Shown piece by piece: positions 51,130 to 59,829 of a stretch of 64,000 nucleotides of DNA; the stretch's first letter is position 1, and each line of letters opens with the position of its first letter. Both the position numbers and the translations under genes were made by a program. Origin of the DNA: Sphingomonas alpina (GTDB lineage: Bacteria; Pseudomonadota; Alphaproteobacteria; Sphingomonadales; Sphingomonadaceae); contig NZ_CP061038.1 of assembly GCF_014490665.1 (NCBI RefSeq), positions 3,100,001 to 3,164,000 of the forward strand, written 5' to 3'. Under the pieces are notes generated by a model. That model was not told the origin of the DNA and made no database searches. It was given only the letters and a program-made list of their open reading frames with translations.

Positions 51130-51987
51130 ATGATACGGCCCTTGCTGGCGGCAGCGCTCGCGCTGCTCGCCACCGCCTGCGACCGGCCCGCGCTTGAGGC
51201 GCGGCCGGCGCTGTGGCGGGTACAGGATGCCGACACGACGATCTGGCTGCTCGGCACGGTCCATGTCCTGCCGCCTAATGTGCGATGGGAGACGCCGGCG
51301 ATCGATGCGGCGATCGATGGCGCCGATATGCTGGTGACCGAAATACCGGCGCAGCCGCCCGAACAGGCGGCGGCGGCGTTCGCAGCAGCAACCCGGGCGG
51401 ATGGCTTGCCGCCGGTGGCGGACCGGGTACCGCCCGGGCAGCGCGATCATCTGGCTCAGGCGGCCCACGCCGCCGGTATCTCCACCGAAACGCTCGACGG
51501 GATGAAGAGCTGGGCGGCAGCGGCCACGCTCAGCGGCGGCGAGAGCCGCGCGATGGGCGCGACGATCGACAATGGTGTCGAGGCGGTGGTGGCACTGCGC
51601 TTCGCATCGGCCGGCAAGCCGCGCCGCGCGCTGGAAACCCAGGCCGGGCAATTGGCGATGTTCGATGCCCTGCCCGAAGCGGCGCAGCGCGTCCTGCTGC
51701 TGCGCGCGGTCGAGCGATCCGATGGCTATCGCCGGACGCTGGCGGCATGGCGCAGCGGCGACACGGCCCGGATCGCCGCCACCTTCGAGCCCGGCTTTCG
51801 TGGCGCTCCCGCGCTCGAAAACACCCTGGTGATCGACCGCAACCGGCGCTGGTCGGGCTGGATTGCGCGCCGCATGAACGCGCCCGGCAAGGTCCTGATC
51901 GCGGTGGGCGCCGGACATCTGGCGGGCGACAGATCGGTCGTCGCAATGCTGCAGGCACAGGGTCTGACGGTCGAGCGCGTGCAATAG
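51130..51987 (+). CDS. TraB/GumN-family lipoprotein
   Basis: This 285-residue paralogue of the upstream gene starts MIRPLLAAALALLATAC, so Cys17 is a lipidation site. It shares DADTTIWLLGTVHVLPPNVR and the ending VLIAVGAGHLAGDRSVVAML. A longer reading from 50944 runs through the palindromic repeat and is rejected. No strong ribosome site is seen. The two genes look like an ancestral tandem duplication with different anchoring: one soluble or secreted, one lipid-bound. Confidence 0.82.
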   Translation: MIRPLLAAALALLATACDRPALEARPALWRVQDADTTIWLLGTVHVLPPNVRWETPAIDAAIDGADMLVTEIPAQPPEQAAAAFAAATRADGLPPVADRVPPGQRDHLAQAAHAAGISTETLDGMKSWAAAATLSGGESRAMGATIDNGVEAVVALRFASAGKPRRALETQAGQLAMFDALPEAAQRVLLLRAVERSDGYRRTLAAWRSGDTARIAATFEPGFRGAPALENTLVIDRNRRWSGWIARRMNAPGKVLIAVGAGHLAGDRSVVAMLQAQGLTVERVQ

Positions 51988-52087
51988 TTGCTTCTTGCCC
52001 GCCGCTCCCCTATAGCGCCGCGCTTCCGGTCAGGGTCATCCCTGGAGGCCTGACGGGAAGCACCATAACGTATTTCGGAGCAAGAAC

Positions 52088-52789
52088 ATGAGCGAACAGC
52101 TGACGCTCGCAGCCGAGACGCGTGAACAGGTTGGCAAGGGAGCCTCCCGTTCGCTGCGTCGCGAAGGCCGCGTACCCGCCGTCATTTACGGCAACAAGCA
52201 AGATCCCCAGTCGATCCACGTCGAGGAAAAGGCGCTGATGCGCCTCCTGATGACGGGTCACTTCATGAATTCGGTCGTGATGATCGATGCCGGTGGCAAG
52301 GCGATCCGCACGTTGCCCAAGGATGTCGCGTTCGACGCCGTCTCTGACCGGCCCGTGCATGTCGACTTCCTGCGCATCGGTGAGCACACCACCGTTCACG
52401 TCAACGTTCCCGTCGTCTTCACCGACGAAGAGGAAGCGCCCGGCATCAAGAAGGGCAATGGCGTCCTCAACATCGTCAAGCATGAGCTCGAGCTGGTGTG
52501 CGATGCGGCCCATATCCCGGACGAGATCACCATCTCGCTCGCGGGCCGCGAAATCGGCGACGCGATCCACATCTCCGACGTGGCACTGCCCAAGGGCGTG
52601 ACCTCGGCGATCACCGACCGCGACTTCACCATCGCGACGATCGTGCCGCCGACCGTGCCGACCGTCGAGGACGAAGAAGCCGATGCCGCCGTTGCGGAAG
52701 CACAGGCTGCCGAGTCCGAAGCGGAAGCCGCTGAGGCTGAAGCCGCTGAAGCTGGCGACGATGCCGCTGAAGGCGAAAAGGCCGAGTAA
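52088..52789 (+). CDS. rplY: 50S ribosomal protein L25 (CTC form)
   Basis: L25 binds 5S rRNA. The 233-residue protein is the long CTC type: the L25 domain at about 5-95 ([20 protein letters not shown]) and a second TL5-like domain, then an Ala/Glu-rich acidic tail of about 40 residues. Upstream, GTCAGG and CCTGAC (52029-52054) form a hairpin leader. It leads rplY-pth, a common pair. Confidence 0.94.
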   Translation: MSEQLTLAAETREQVGKGASRSLRREGRVPAVIYGNKQDPQSIHVEEKALMRLLMTGHFMNSVVMIDAGGKAIRTLPKDVAFDAVSDRPVHVDFLRIGEHTTVHVNVPVVFTDEEEAPGIKKGNGVLNIVKHELELVCDAAHIPDEITISLAGREIGDAIHISDVALPKGVTSAITDRDFTIATIVPPTVPTVEDEEADAAVAEAQAAESEAEAAEAEAAEAGDDAAEGEKAE

Positions 52790-52799
52790 TCGGACATTG

Positions 52800-52823
52800 A
52801 CCCTCTTCGCTACCGGAGAGGGT
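52800..52823 (+). terminator. Hairpin after rplY
   Basis: ACCCTCT and AGAGGGT form a 7-base stem with a ten-base loop just after the rplY stop. It is not followed by a T-run, so it may be a processing site or a weak terminator between rplY and pth. Confidence 0.4.
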
Positions 52824-52912
52824 TGGAAGAGGGCAGCGGGAGGCTGGTCGAAAAGACCACTTCCCCTGCCCTTTTTCTTGCCTCCCTGTTTTCCTTGCCT
52901 CAGGAAGATCGA

Positions 52913-53485
52913 ATGCAACTCTGGGTCGGCCTTGGTAATCCCGGTGCGCAATACGCGCTCAACCGGCACAATGTCGGCTTCATGATCGCCGACACGCTCG
53001 CCGACCTGTATGATTTTGCGCCGATCAAGAAACAGTTCCAGGGCTGGACCCAGGAAGGCCGGGTCGGGGGCGAGAAGATCCTGCTGCTCAAGCCCGCCAC
53101 CTTCATGAACGAAAGCGGCCGCAGTGTCGGCGAGGCGCTGCGCTTCTTCAAGCTCGAGATGGACGCGCTGACCGTGTTCCATGACGAGCTCGATCTCGAT
53201 GCCTTTCGCGTCAAGGTGAAGACCGGCGGCGGCACCGCGGGTCATAATGGCCTGAAATCGATCGACCAGCATCTCGGCCCCGATTTCCGCCGTGTGCGGA
53301 TCGGCATCGGCCATCCCGGTCATAAGGACCGCGTGCACGGCCATGTGCTGGGCAATTATGCCAAGGTGGAAATGGACCCGCTCTCCGACCTGCTAGGCGC
53401 AGTTTCGGCCGAGGCTCCCTGGCTCGCCAAGGGCGATGATGCGCGCTTCATGAGCGATGTCGCGCTCCGGCTCGCCGATTCATGA
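52913..53485 (+). CDS. pth: Peptidyl-tRNA hydrolase
   Basis: Pth recycles peptidyl-tRNAs released from stalled ribosomes. The 190-residue enzyme starts MQLWVGLGNPGAQYALNRHN after AGGAAG; the catalytic His is residue 19, and the Asp lies in VFHDELDLDAFRVKVKTGGG. The GHNGLKSI motif is present. A longer reading from 52823 has no ribosome site. It overlaps the next gene by four bases. Confidence 0.96.
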   Translation: MQLWVGLGNPGAQYALNRHNVGFMIADTLADLYDFAPIKKQFQGWTQEGRVGGEKILLLKPATFMNESGRSVGEALRFFKLEMDALTVFHDELDLDAFRVKVKTGGGTAGHNGLKSIDQHLGPDFRRVRIGIGHPGHKDRVHGHVLGNYAKVEMDPLSDLLGAVSAEAPWLAKGDDARFMSDVALRLADS

Positions 53486-54084
53486 CCAGCCGCAGCCTGT
53501 TCGCGACCCGCTTCTACGAAGGCGCGCTGAATGACGCCCTGTTCGTCGAGGAACTGGATCACGCCTGTCGCATGCTTGCCGAGGACGACCGCGCCGGGCG
53601 CGCCTGGTCGAAGGAGCATGGCTATCGCGGCTATACCTCCTATGCCTCGCTTAACGACCTGCCACTGCGCGATCCAACCTTTGGCGAACTGGTCAAGCGG
53701 CTCAACAAGCATGTCGCCGCCTTTGCTACGGACTGCGCGTTCGATCTGGGCGGGCGCAAGCTCAAGCTCGACAGCCTGTGGGTCAACATTCTCAAACCCG
53801 GCGGCACGCATTCCGGGCACATCCACCCGCATTCGGTCGTCTCTGGCACGGTTTATATCGCGGTCCCGCCGGGCGCCGGGCCGCTCAAGCTCGAAGATCC
53901 GCGCCTGCCGCTGATGATGGCGGCACCGACCCGTGACGAGGAAGCGCCCGAGGATCTGCGCAGCTTCGTCTATGTCGCGCCGGAAGAAGGCAGCGTGTTG
54001 CTGTGGGAAAGCTGGCTGCGCCACGAAGTGCCGCCGGGCACTGCCAAGAACGAACGGATCAGCATCAGCTTCAACTATCGCTGA
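53482..54084 (+). CDS. TIGR02466-type putative 2OG-Fe(II) oxygenase
   Basis: This 200-residue protein fits the TIGR02466 family of putative iron/2-oxoglutarate enzymes. The metal site appears in HSGHIHPHSVVSGTVYIAVP near 113, and the second His in LLWESWLRHEVPPGT. It ends with RISISFNYR, the usual conserved end. Its ATG overlaps the pth stop as ATGA. The substrate is not known; the cupin-like fold allows other uses. Confidence 0.85.
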   Translation: MTSRSLFATRFYEGALNDALFVEELDHACRMLAEDDRAGRAWSKEHGYRGYTSYASLNDLPLRDPTFGELVKRLNKHVAAFATDCAFDLGGRKLKLDSLWVNILKPGGTHSGHIHPHSVVSGTVYIAVPPGAGPLKLEDPRLPLMMAAPTRDEEAPEDLRSFVYVAPEEGSVLLWESWLRHEVPPGTAKNERISISFNYR

Positions 54085-54535
54085 GGCCGAGCTTCGCCCC
54101 GGAACGGCAGATATGCGCCATCTGCAATTTTTGTTCATAAGTAGTTGATATATAAATAATATTTTACGAAATCTCGTCGAAGCATGGGCTGAGATATGGA
54201 ACATTCCGGTGTCCCATATCTCGCCATCCAGCTTCACGGCGCTGCCTCTGCAACCCCGCGCTGAGCGTGATTCAACCATGACACGGGAACGGGTATCTCA
54301 CCCCTGCCGACGGAAACCGGCGCGCTCTTTCTCAGTGTGGAAAACAGCATTGCTGCAGCACTACCGGCGCAACGCTGTGTGCATGACCTGCGCCGTGATG
54401 CAGGCGTTTGGCCCGCGTGGCATGAAACACGCAACATCAACGAAGCCATCGACTAGACGGATGTTAAGGCGGATCGCCGCGATTCCAGCTATAGTTGGTT
54501 TCACCGGGGCCAACGACTCGAACAAGGATTCGACT
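54085..54535. other. 451-base gene-free stretch with a hairpin
   Basis: I see no convincing gene; one in-frame extension of the next gene (from 54209) is basic, Cys/Arg-rich and unlike a protein. A 9-base inverted repeat GAGATATGG/CCATATCTC lies at 54191-54222. The stretch around 54130-54175 is strikingly AT-rich and may hold a promoter. Confidence 0.45.
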
Positions 54536-54736
54536 ATGCAGTTGGACGATCGTGAATATCACGAGCAACGCGCGCAGGCGGAAACGATCCGCGCACATAG
54601 CGCCGTCGACCCTTCGGTTGCGCGGGTTCACCTCGCTCTGGCGAAGATGCATAAGGAACGCGCCACCGGCATTTCCATCAGCGGCGCGCGGCCCCCGTTG
54701 GCCGGCGAGGTGAAACAGCCGATCGCCGCCGTGTAA
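54536..54736 (+). CDS. Small helical protein of unknown function
   Basis: This 66-residue protein starts MQLDDREYHEQRAQAETIRA with AAGGAT as ribosome site. It looks helical and charged: HSAVDPSVARVHLALAKMHK, then a short polar tail. It has no Cys or membrane segment. I know similar small proteins in sphingomonads, but no function. It stands alone before ychF. Confidence 0.6.
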   Translation: MQLDDREYHEQRAQAETIRAHSAVDPSVARVHLALAKMHKERATGISISGARPPLAGEVKQPIAAV

Positions 54737-54823
54737 CGCAGCACTGGCGCTCGGCGTCCGAACCCCCTATCGCGCGTCACCAACCGCCGGGTGGACCGGC
54801 TTCATGACGATCAAGGCGACAAG

Positions 54824-55924
54824 ATGGGTTTTCGGTGCGGTATCGTGGGCTTGCCCAATGTCGGCAAGTCGACGCTGTTCAACGCGCTGACGGAGACGGC
54901 CGCGGCGCAGGCGGCAAATTATCCGTTCTGCACGATCGAGCCGAATGTCGGCAATGTCGCGGTACCCGATCCGCGGCTCGACAAGCTCGCGGCGATCGCG
55001 GGCTCGGCCAAGATCATCGAGACGCAGCTCGGTTTCGTCGACATTGCCGGCCTGGTGCGCGGCGCGTCGAAGGGCGAAGGCCTCGGCAACCAGTTCCTCG
55101 GCAACATCCGTGAGGTCGACGCGGTCGTCCATGTGCTGCGCTGCTTCGAGGACGGCGACGTTACCCATGTCGAGGGCAAGGTCGATCCGATCGCCGATGC
55201 CGAGACGGTCGAAACCGAGCTGATGCTGTCCGACCTGGAAAGCCTTGAAAAACGCGTGCCCAATTTCGCCAAGAAGGCGGCGCAGGGCGACAAGGAAGCG
55301 AAAATCGCCGTATCGGTGCTCGGCCAGGCGCTTGAGCTGCTGCGCGAAGGCAAGCCGGCGCGGCTGACCGTGCCGAAGGACGAGGAAGAAGCGCGGGTTT
55401 TCGCTCAGGCGCAATTGCTCACCTCCAAGCCGGTTCTCTATGTCTGCAACGTCGATGAAGGCGATGCCGCCAACGGCAACGCCTTGTCGGCGCGTGTGTT
55501 CGAAAAGGCCAGGGCCGAAGGCGCCGAGGCAGTGATCGTCTCGGCCGCAATCGAGGCCGAGATCGCCACCATGGCGCCGGAAGAGCGCGGCGAGTTCCTT
55601 GCCGAGCTGGGGCTGGAGGAAACCGGCCTCGCCCGCGTGATCCGCGCCGGCTATTCGCTGCTCCATTTGATCACCTTCTTCACCGTCGGGCCGAAGGAAG
55701 CGCGCGCCTGGACCGTCCATGTCGGGGCCAAGGCACCGCAAGCGGCGGGCGAGATCCACACCGATTTCGAACGCGGCTTCATTCGCGCAGAGACAATCGC
55801 GTATGACGATTATGTCGCGCTCGGCGGCGAAAGCGGTGCACGTGACGCCGGAAAGCTGCGCTCCGAGGGCAAGGAATATGTCGTACAGGACGGCGACGTG
55901 ATGCTGTTCCGCTTCAATGTCTGA
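54824..55924 (+). CDS. ychF: Redox-regulated ATPase YchF
   Basis: YchF (OLA1) is a conserved P-loop ATPase tied to ribosomes and stress. The 366-residue protein starts MGFRCGIVGLPNVGKSTLFN, with the ATG at 54824; an ATG eleven codons upstream is rejected. A coiled-coil region near 130-200 and the C-terminal TGS domain ending VVQDGDVMLFRFNV are normal. The G4 motif is changed to the ATP-type, as in the family. Confidence 0.95.
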   Translation: MGFRCGIVGLPNVGKSTLFNALTETAAAQAANYPFCTIEPNVGNVAVPDPRLDKLAAIAGSAKIIETQLGFVDIAGLVRGASKGEGLGNQFLGNIREVDAVVHVLRCFEDGDVTHVEGKVDPIADAETVETELMLSDLESLEKRVPNFAKKAAQGDKEAKIAVSVLGQALELLREGKPARLTVPKDEEEARVFAQAQLLTSKPVLYVCNVDEGDAANGNALSARVFEKARAEGAEAVIVSAAIEAEIATMAPEERGEFLAELGLEETGLARVIRAGYSLLHLITFFTVGPKEARAWTVHVGAKAPQAAGEIHTDFERGFIRAETIAYDDYVALGGESGARDAGKLRSEGKEYVVQDGDVMLFRFNV

Positions 55925-55977
55925 GCTCTTCTGTATGATGTCATACGGATGACGCAGGACTGAAGCGGGAGGCGCGG

Positions 55978-57244
55978 ATGCACTGGATGGGCCGTATCGC
56001 CGCCGCCGCTTTATGCGTGGCCCTTCAGGCCTGCGTCACCGCGCCCGCCGACTCGCCGGCCCCCGCCATCACCGCCGAAACGCGCGCGCCTGCGACCATC
56101 CTGGTGTCGATCGACGGCTTCCGGCCCGATTATCTGGAGCGCGGCGTGACGCCGGTCCTGTCGAAATTGGCGGCGGAAGGGGTGACCGCGCCAATGCGGC
56201 CATCCTTTCCGTCGAAGACCTTCCCCAATCATTATACGCTCGTCACCGGCCTGCGCCCGGACCATAACGGCATCGTCGCCAATACCATGGAGGATCCGGC
56301 CCGGCCTGGCGAGACCTTCACCATGGCGACCGACGATCCGTTCTGGTGGAACGAGGCCGAGCCGCTCTGGGTAACAGCGGACAAGGCCGGCATCCGTACC
56401 GCGACGATGTTCTGGCCCGGATCGAATGTGCCGGTCGGCGGCACGCGCGCGGCGAAATGGCCTAACGCGGTTACCGGCGGCACGCGTCCCGATGACTGGC
56501 AGCAGTTCAATCAGGCGGTGTCTGGTCACCAGCGCGTCGCTGCGGTGATCGACTGGATGCGTCGTCCACCAGCGATCCGGCCACGTTTCGTGACGCTCTA
56601 TTTCGATACGATCGATACGGCAGGCCATCTCTATGGCCCCCACGACAAGCGCACCACCGCCGCCATCGGCGAGATCGACGCAACGATCGGCGCGCTGGTC
56701 GATGGACTGAAGGCGCTCGGCCAACCCGTCAATCTTGTGATCGTGGCCGATCACGGCATGGCGGCGACCAGCAGCGATCGGGTCGTGGCACTCGACAGCA
56801 TTGCCGATCCAGCAGATTATCATATGGTCGAGTCCGGGCCCTATGCCGCACTCGCCGCCATTCCCGGGCACGAAGCGGCATTGGAAAAGCGGCTGCTCGC
56901 GCCCCATGACCATATGCAATGCTGGCGCAAGGCCGAAATCCCCGCGCGGTTCGCCTATGGCACAAACCCGCGCGTGCCCCCTTATCTATGCCTTGCCGAG
57001 ATCGGCTGGCTGATCAGCAAGAGCGCTCCGACCGAGAGCTCCAGCGGCGGCAGCCATGGCTATGACAATGCCGACCCGGCCATGGCGGCGCTGTTTATCG
57101 CCAACGGGCCGGCCTTTGCCAGCGGCCGCGCCCTGCCCGCGTTCGACAATGTCGATATCCAGCCGCTGCTCGCTCAACCTGCTCGGTGTCACGCCTCCCA
57201 AGGGCGATGGCAGCACCTCGACTTGGGATGCGGCGAAGCGTTGA
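55978..57244 (+). pseudogene. Nucleotide pyrophosphatase/phosphodiesterase, frameshifted at the end
   Basis: This exported alkaline-phosphatase-fold enzyme cleaves phosphodiesters. A lipobox (VALQAC) lies at 14-19; Asp46 in ILVSIDGFRPDYLERG and the nucleophile Thr81 in SFPSKTFPNHYTLVTG hold the two metals with DTIDTAGHLYGP and VADHGM. Near 57169-57174 the frame changes: the other frame gives LLGVTPPKGDGSTSTWDAAK and stops at 57244, the normal end. Without that repair the reading continues into the next gene. Confidence 0.82.
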
Positions 57245-57303
57245 ATTCGGCACCAGCCGTTTCGACACTTGCATTGAGCCAGTTTCATTGCGAAACTGAT
57301 ATC

Positions 57304-57753
57304 ATGCAGTATTTCGAAGACATCGCCATCGGCACCAAGTCCAGCTTCGGCAGCTACCAGGTCACCCGCGAAGAGGTGGTCGCCTATGCTGAGAGATTCG
57401 ATCCACAACCCTTCCATCTCTCCGACGAGGCAGCCGCGAAGACCCATTTCGGACGGCTTTCGGCCAGCGGCTGGCACACCTGCGGCATGGTCATGTCGAT
57501 GGTGGTGGCCAATTTGAAGGCCAACAAGCAGGCTGGATTGGGCTCGCCAGGCGTGGACGAGCTACGCTGGCTGAAGCCGGTCTATCCAGGCGATACGCTA
57601 CGGTGCGAGACTGAAGTTCTCGAAAAGCGCGCATCGCAAAGTCGACCGGAAATGGGCAGCTTCCGCACCAAAATGACGGTGCTCAACCAGGACAATGTGC
57701 CGGTAATGACCTTTACCTCGATCGGTCTGGTCCAAACCCGCCCGAAGACCTGA
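57304..57753 (+). CDS. MaoC-like hot-dog dehydratase
   Basis: The 149-residue protein is a MaoC-type (R)-specific enoyl-CoA hydratase relative. The ATG at 57304 starts MQYFEDIAIGTKSSFGSYQV, and the catalytic Asp and His lie in AERFDPQPFHLSDEAAAKTH followed by FGRLSASGWHTCGM. It is in frame with the phosphodiesterase reading only because of the indel upstream, so it is annotated as its own gene. Its partner pathway is unknown. Confidence 0.87.
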   Translation: MQYFEDIAIGTKSSFGSYQVTREEVVAYAERFDPQPFHLSDEAAAKTHFGRLSASGWHTCGMVMSMVVANLKANKQAGLGSPGVDELRWLKPVYPGDTLRCETEVLEKRASQSRPEMGSFRTKMTVLNQDNVPVMTFTSIGLVQTRPKT

Positions 57754-57776
57754 TCACAGAATTCGCTTCGCGCAGG

Positions 57777-58313
57777 TCAATCGCGCCGCCCGCGGCGGCC
57801 GCCCTGCCGCAAGGCGCCCCGGTCGCCGCGAGATTCGGGGCGGAAGGTCTGGCGGCTTCCACCGCGATCGCCGCGAAATTGCTCGCGCGTTCCCTGGCCA
57901 TTGCGCACGGCCTGACGATCACCCCAGCGATTCTGTCGATCATCACGATTGCCGGCATCGCGGTCACGGTTGAAATTCTGCCAATTGTCGCGAATCTGAC
58001 GATGGTCCCCGCGACGGTCGCGACGCCCTTCCCAATAGCGTCGCTGTCCATCGTTCCAGCGATGCGGCCGACGGTTGCGGTCATAGACATAATAGCCGGT
58101 GCCAGGATAATAATAGTCGCCGTACCAGCCATAGCCGCCGCCATAGCCACCACCATAATAAGCGGCGTCGTAATAGTCGCCGTCATAGCCGCCATAGCCG
58201 CCCGAATTATAGCCGAGGGACACGCCGCTATATCCATAGCCGTCGGTGCAGCCACCAAGGCCCAAGGCAGCGGCCAGCGCGAGAGCCGCAAGGCCGATCC
58301 GGGGTGAAAACAT
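57777..58313 (-). CDS. Gly/Tyr-rich then Arg/Asp-rich lipoprotein
   Basis: The protein of about 178 residues starts MFSPRIGLAALALAAALGLG with Cys22 as a lipidation site. Residues about 25-75 are Gly/Tyr-rich (GYNSGGYGGYDGDYYDAAYY), and the rest is Arg/Asp/Asn/Gln-rich (RDNWQNFNRDRDAGNRDDRQ). The sequence is low-complexity and hydrophilic, so it is likely a disordered envelope protein. I know similar proteins in this group but no function. Confidence 0.65.
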   Translation of the reverse strand: MFSPRIGLAALALAAALGLGGCTDGYGYSGVSLGYNSGGYGGYDGDYYDAAYYGGGYGGGYGWYGDYYYPGTGYYVYDRNRRPHRWNDGQRRYWEGRRDRRGDHRQIRDNWQNFNRDRDAGNRDDRQNRWGDRQAVRNGQGTREQFRGDRGGSRQTFRPESRGDRGALRQGGRRGRRD

Positions 58314-58411
58314 CGCCACTCTCCCGAGCATCCGTGCGGCAGATGGCCGCTTGCGATGGTAGAACGACGGCCCGGCAGGCGTTGTTCCGCTCGCCCCGGC
58401 CCGTCAGCCCC

Positions 58412-58972
58412 TTAATGCCCCGCGAAAGCCACCAGCGACGTGACATCGATCCCGTCGGCGCGCAGCGCGTCGGCACCCCCCAGATCAGGCAGGTCGACCA
58501 GGAACTGCGCCTGCGTCACGATCGCGCCGGCCTTGCGCAACAGGCGGACGGCTGCCCGCGCGGTGCCGCCGGTGGCGATCAGATCGTCGATCAACAGGAC
58601 ATTGGCGCCGGGCGTGCAGGCATCGGCATGCATCGCAATCCGGTCAGTGCCATATTCGAGCGCATAGTCCTCGGCGATGGTGGCGCCCGGCAATTTGCCG
58701 TCCTTGCGGATCAGCAGGACACCGGCCTTGAGCGGCAACGCAAGCGCAGCAGCAAACAGAAACCCCCGCGCCTCGATGCCCGCGACGAGATCGACCCTGC
58801 CACTGGCGGCCGCGGCCATACGCTCTACGCTTTGCGCCAGGCCATGAGCGTCGAGCAGGAGGGTGGTGATGTCGCGAAACATGATTCCCGGCTTCGGAAA
58901 GTCGGGGATCGTACGAATCAGCGCCTTCAGGTCATCATTGGCATTGTTGGGTGCGCCGCTGGACACCCTCAA
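58412..58972 (-). CDS. apt: Adenine phosphoribosyltransferase
   Basis: Apt salvages adenine to AMP using PRPP. The 186-residue reading has LIRTIPDFPKPGIMFRDITT near the front and the PRPP motif VLLIDDLIATGGTARAA near 120. The start is unclear: TTG at 58972 overlaps the cytochrome c1 stop as TTGA, and GTG at 58966 is also possible; neither has a good ribosome site. It is the last gene behind the bc1 operon. Confidence 0.92.
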   Translation of the reverse strand: MRVSSGAPNNANDDLKALIRTIPDFPKPGIMFRDITTLLLDAHGLAQSVERMAAAASGRVDLVAGIEARGFLFAAALALPLKAGVLLIRKDGKLPGATIAEDYALEYGTDRIAMHADACTPGANVLLIDDLIATGGTARAAVRLLRKAGAIVTQAQFLVDLPDLGGADALRADGIDVTSLVAFAGH

Positions 58973-59808
58973 TGCTTAACGTTGCGCCAGACATTCTGGT
59001 ACGCGCCCCAGGCAAGGACGCAGAAGACAAGCAGGAAGCCGATCACCGCAAAGCCGGTCTGGCGACGCGCCTGCAGCTTCGGCTCGGCAGTCCAGGTCAG
59101 GAACGCTGAAACGTCCTTGGCCATCTGGTCGACCGTCGGCCGCGTGCCGTCGAGATAGGCAACCTGGCCTTCGGAGGTCAATGGCGGCGCCATCGCAAGA
59201 TTGAGATTCGCGAAATAGGGGTTGTAGTGCAGCCCCGGCGGCGTCTTCGAGTCCGGGAATTCCTTGAGCAGCTTTGCGGGCTGGTTCTGGAAACCGGTGA
59301 GCAGCGAATAGACATAGGCCGAGCCGTCATGACGCGCCTTGGTCATCAGCGACAGATCGGGCGGGATCGCATTGTTGTTCGCGGCGCGCGCGGCGACGTC
59401 ATTCGCGAACGGCGACGGGAAGCGATCCGAGGGAATGCCCTTGCGCGTCGAGGCCTCACCCGTGTCCGGGTTGATCGACGGGATCGTGTCGATGCTGGCG
59501 GCGAAGTTCTTCACCTGCGCTTCGTTGTAGCCGATGCCCTCAAGGTCACGGAAGGAAACCAGGCGGAGCGAATGGCACGCCGAGCAGACTTCCTTGTAGA
59601 CTTGCAGGCCGCGCTGCAGCTGCCGGTTGTCATATTTGCCGAATGCGCCGTCCGATGCGAGCTTCAGTTCCTTCGGGTGAAGATGGAACTCATGCTCAGC
59701 GGTCGCCGCCGGCGGATCCGTGACCACGCCATAAACGGTATTGCCCAGTGCGAGCAGGAGCACACCGGCAAAGGCGACCCCGACGAGCAATGCGATGAAG
59801 CGAACCAT
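58969..59808 (-). CDS. petC: Cytochrome c1 of the bc1 complex
   Basis: Cytochrome c1 passes electrons from the Rieske protein to cytochrome c. The 279-residue protein has a signal or anchor helix (MVRFIALLVGVAFAGVLLLA), heme motif CSACH at 75-79, a Met ligand in the later DGTRPTVDQMAKDVSAFL region, and a C-terminal anchor helix (FAVIGFLLVFCVLAWGAY). It is the third gene of the petABC operon. Confidence 0.96.
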   Translation of the reverse strand: MVRFIALLVGVAFAGVLLLALGNTVYGVVTDPPAATAEHEFHLHPKELKLASDGAFGKYDNRQLQRGLQVYKEVCSACHSLRLVSFRDLEGIGYNEAQVKNFAASIDTIPSINPDTGEASTRKGIPSDRFPSPFANDVAARAANNNAIPPDLSLMTKARHDGSAYVYSLLTGFQNQPAKLLKEFPDSKTPPGLHYNPYFANLNLAMAPPLTSEGQVAYLDGTRPTVDQMAKDVSAFLTWTAEPKLQARRQTGFAVIGFLLVFCVLAWGAYQNVWRNVKH

Positions 59809-59829
59809 GTCGATATCCCTCTTGTTCGC

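Noticed and set aside
54209..54736. A 175-codon version of the small gene at 54536
   Set aside because: The N-terminal 109 codons are basic and unlike a protein; AAGGAT precedes the inner ATG.
55978..57753. A fused phosphodiesterase-MaoC enzyme
   Set aside because: A frame change at about 57170 restores a normal phosphodiesterase end and a separate MaoC start.
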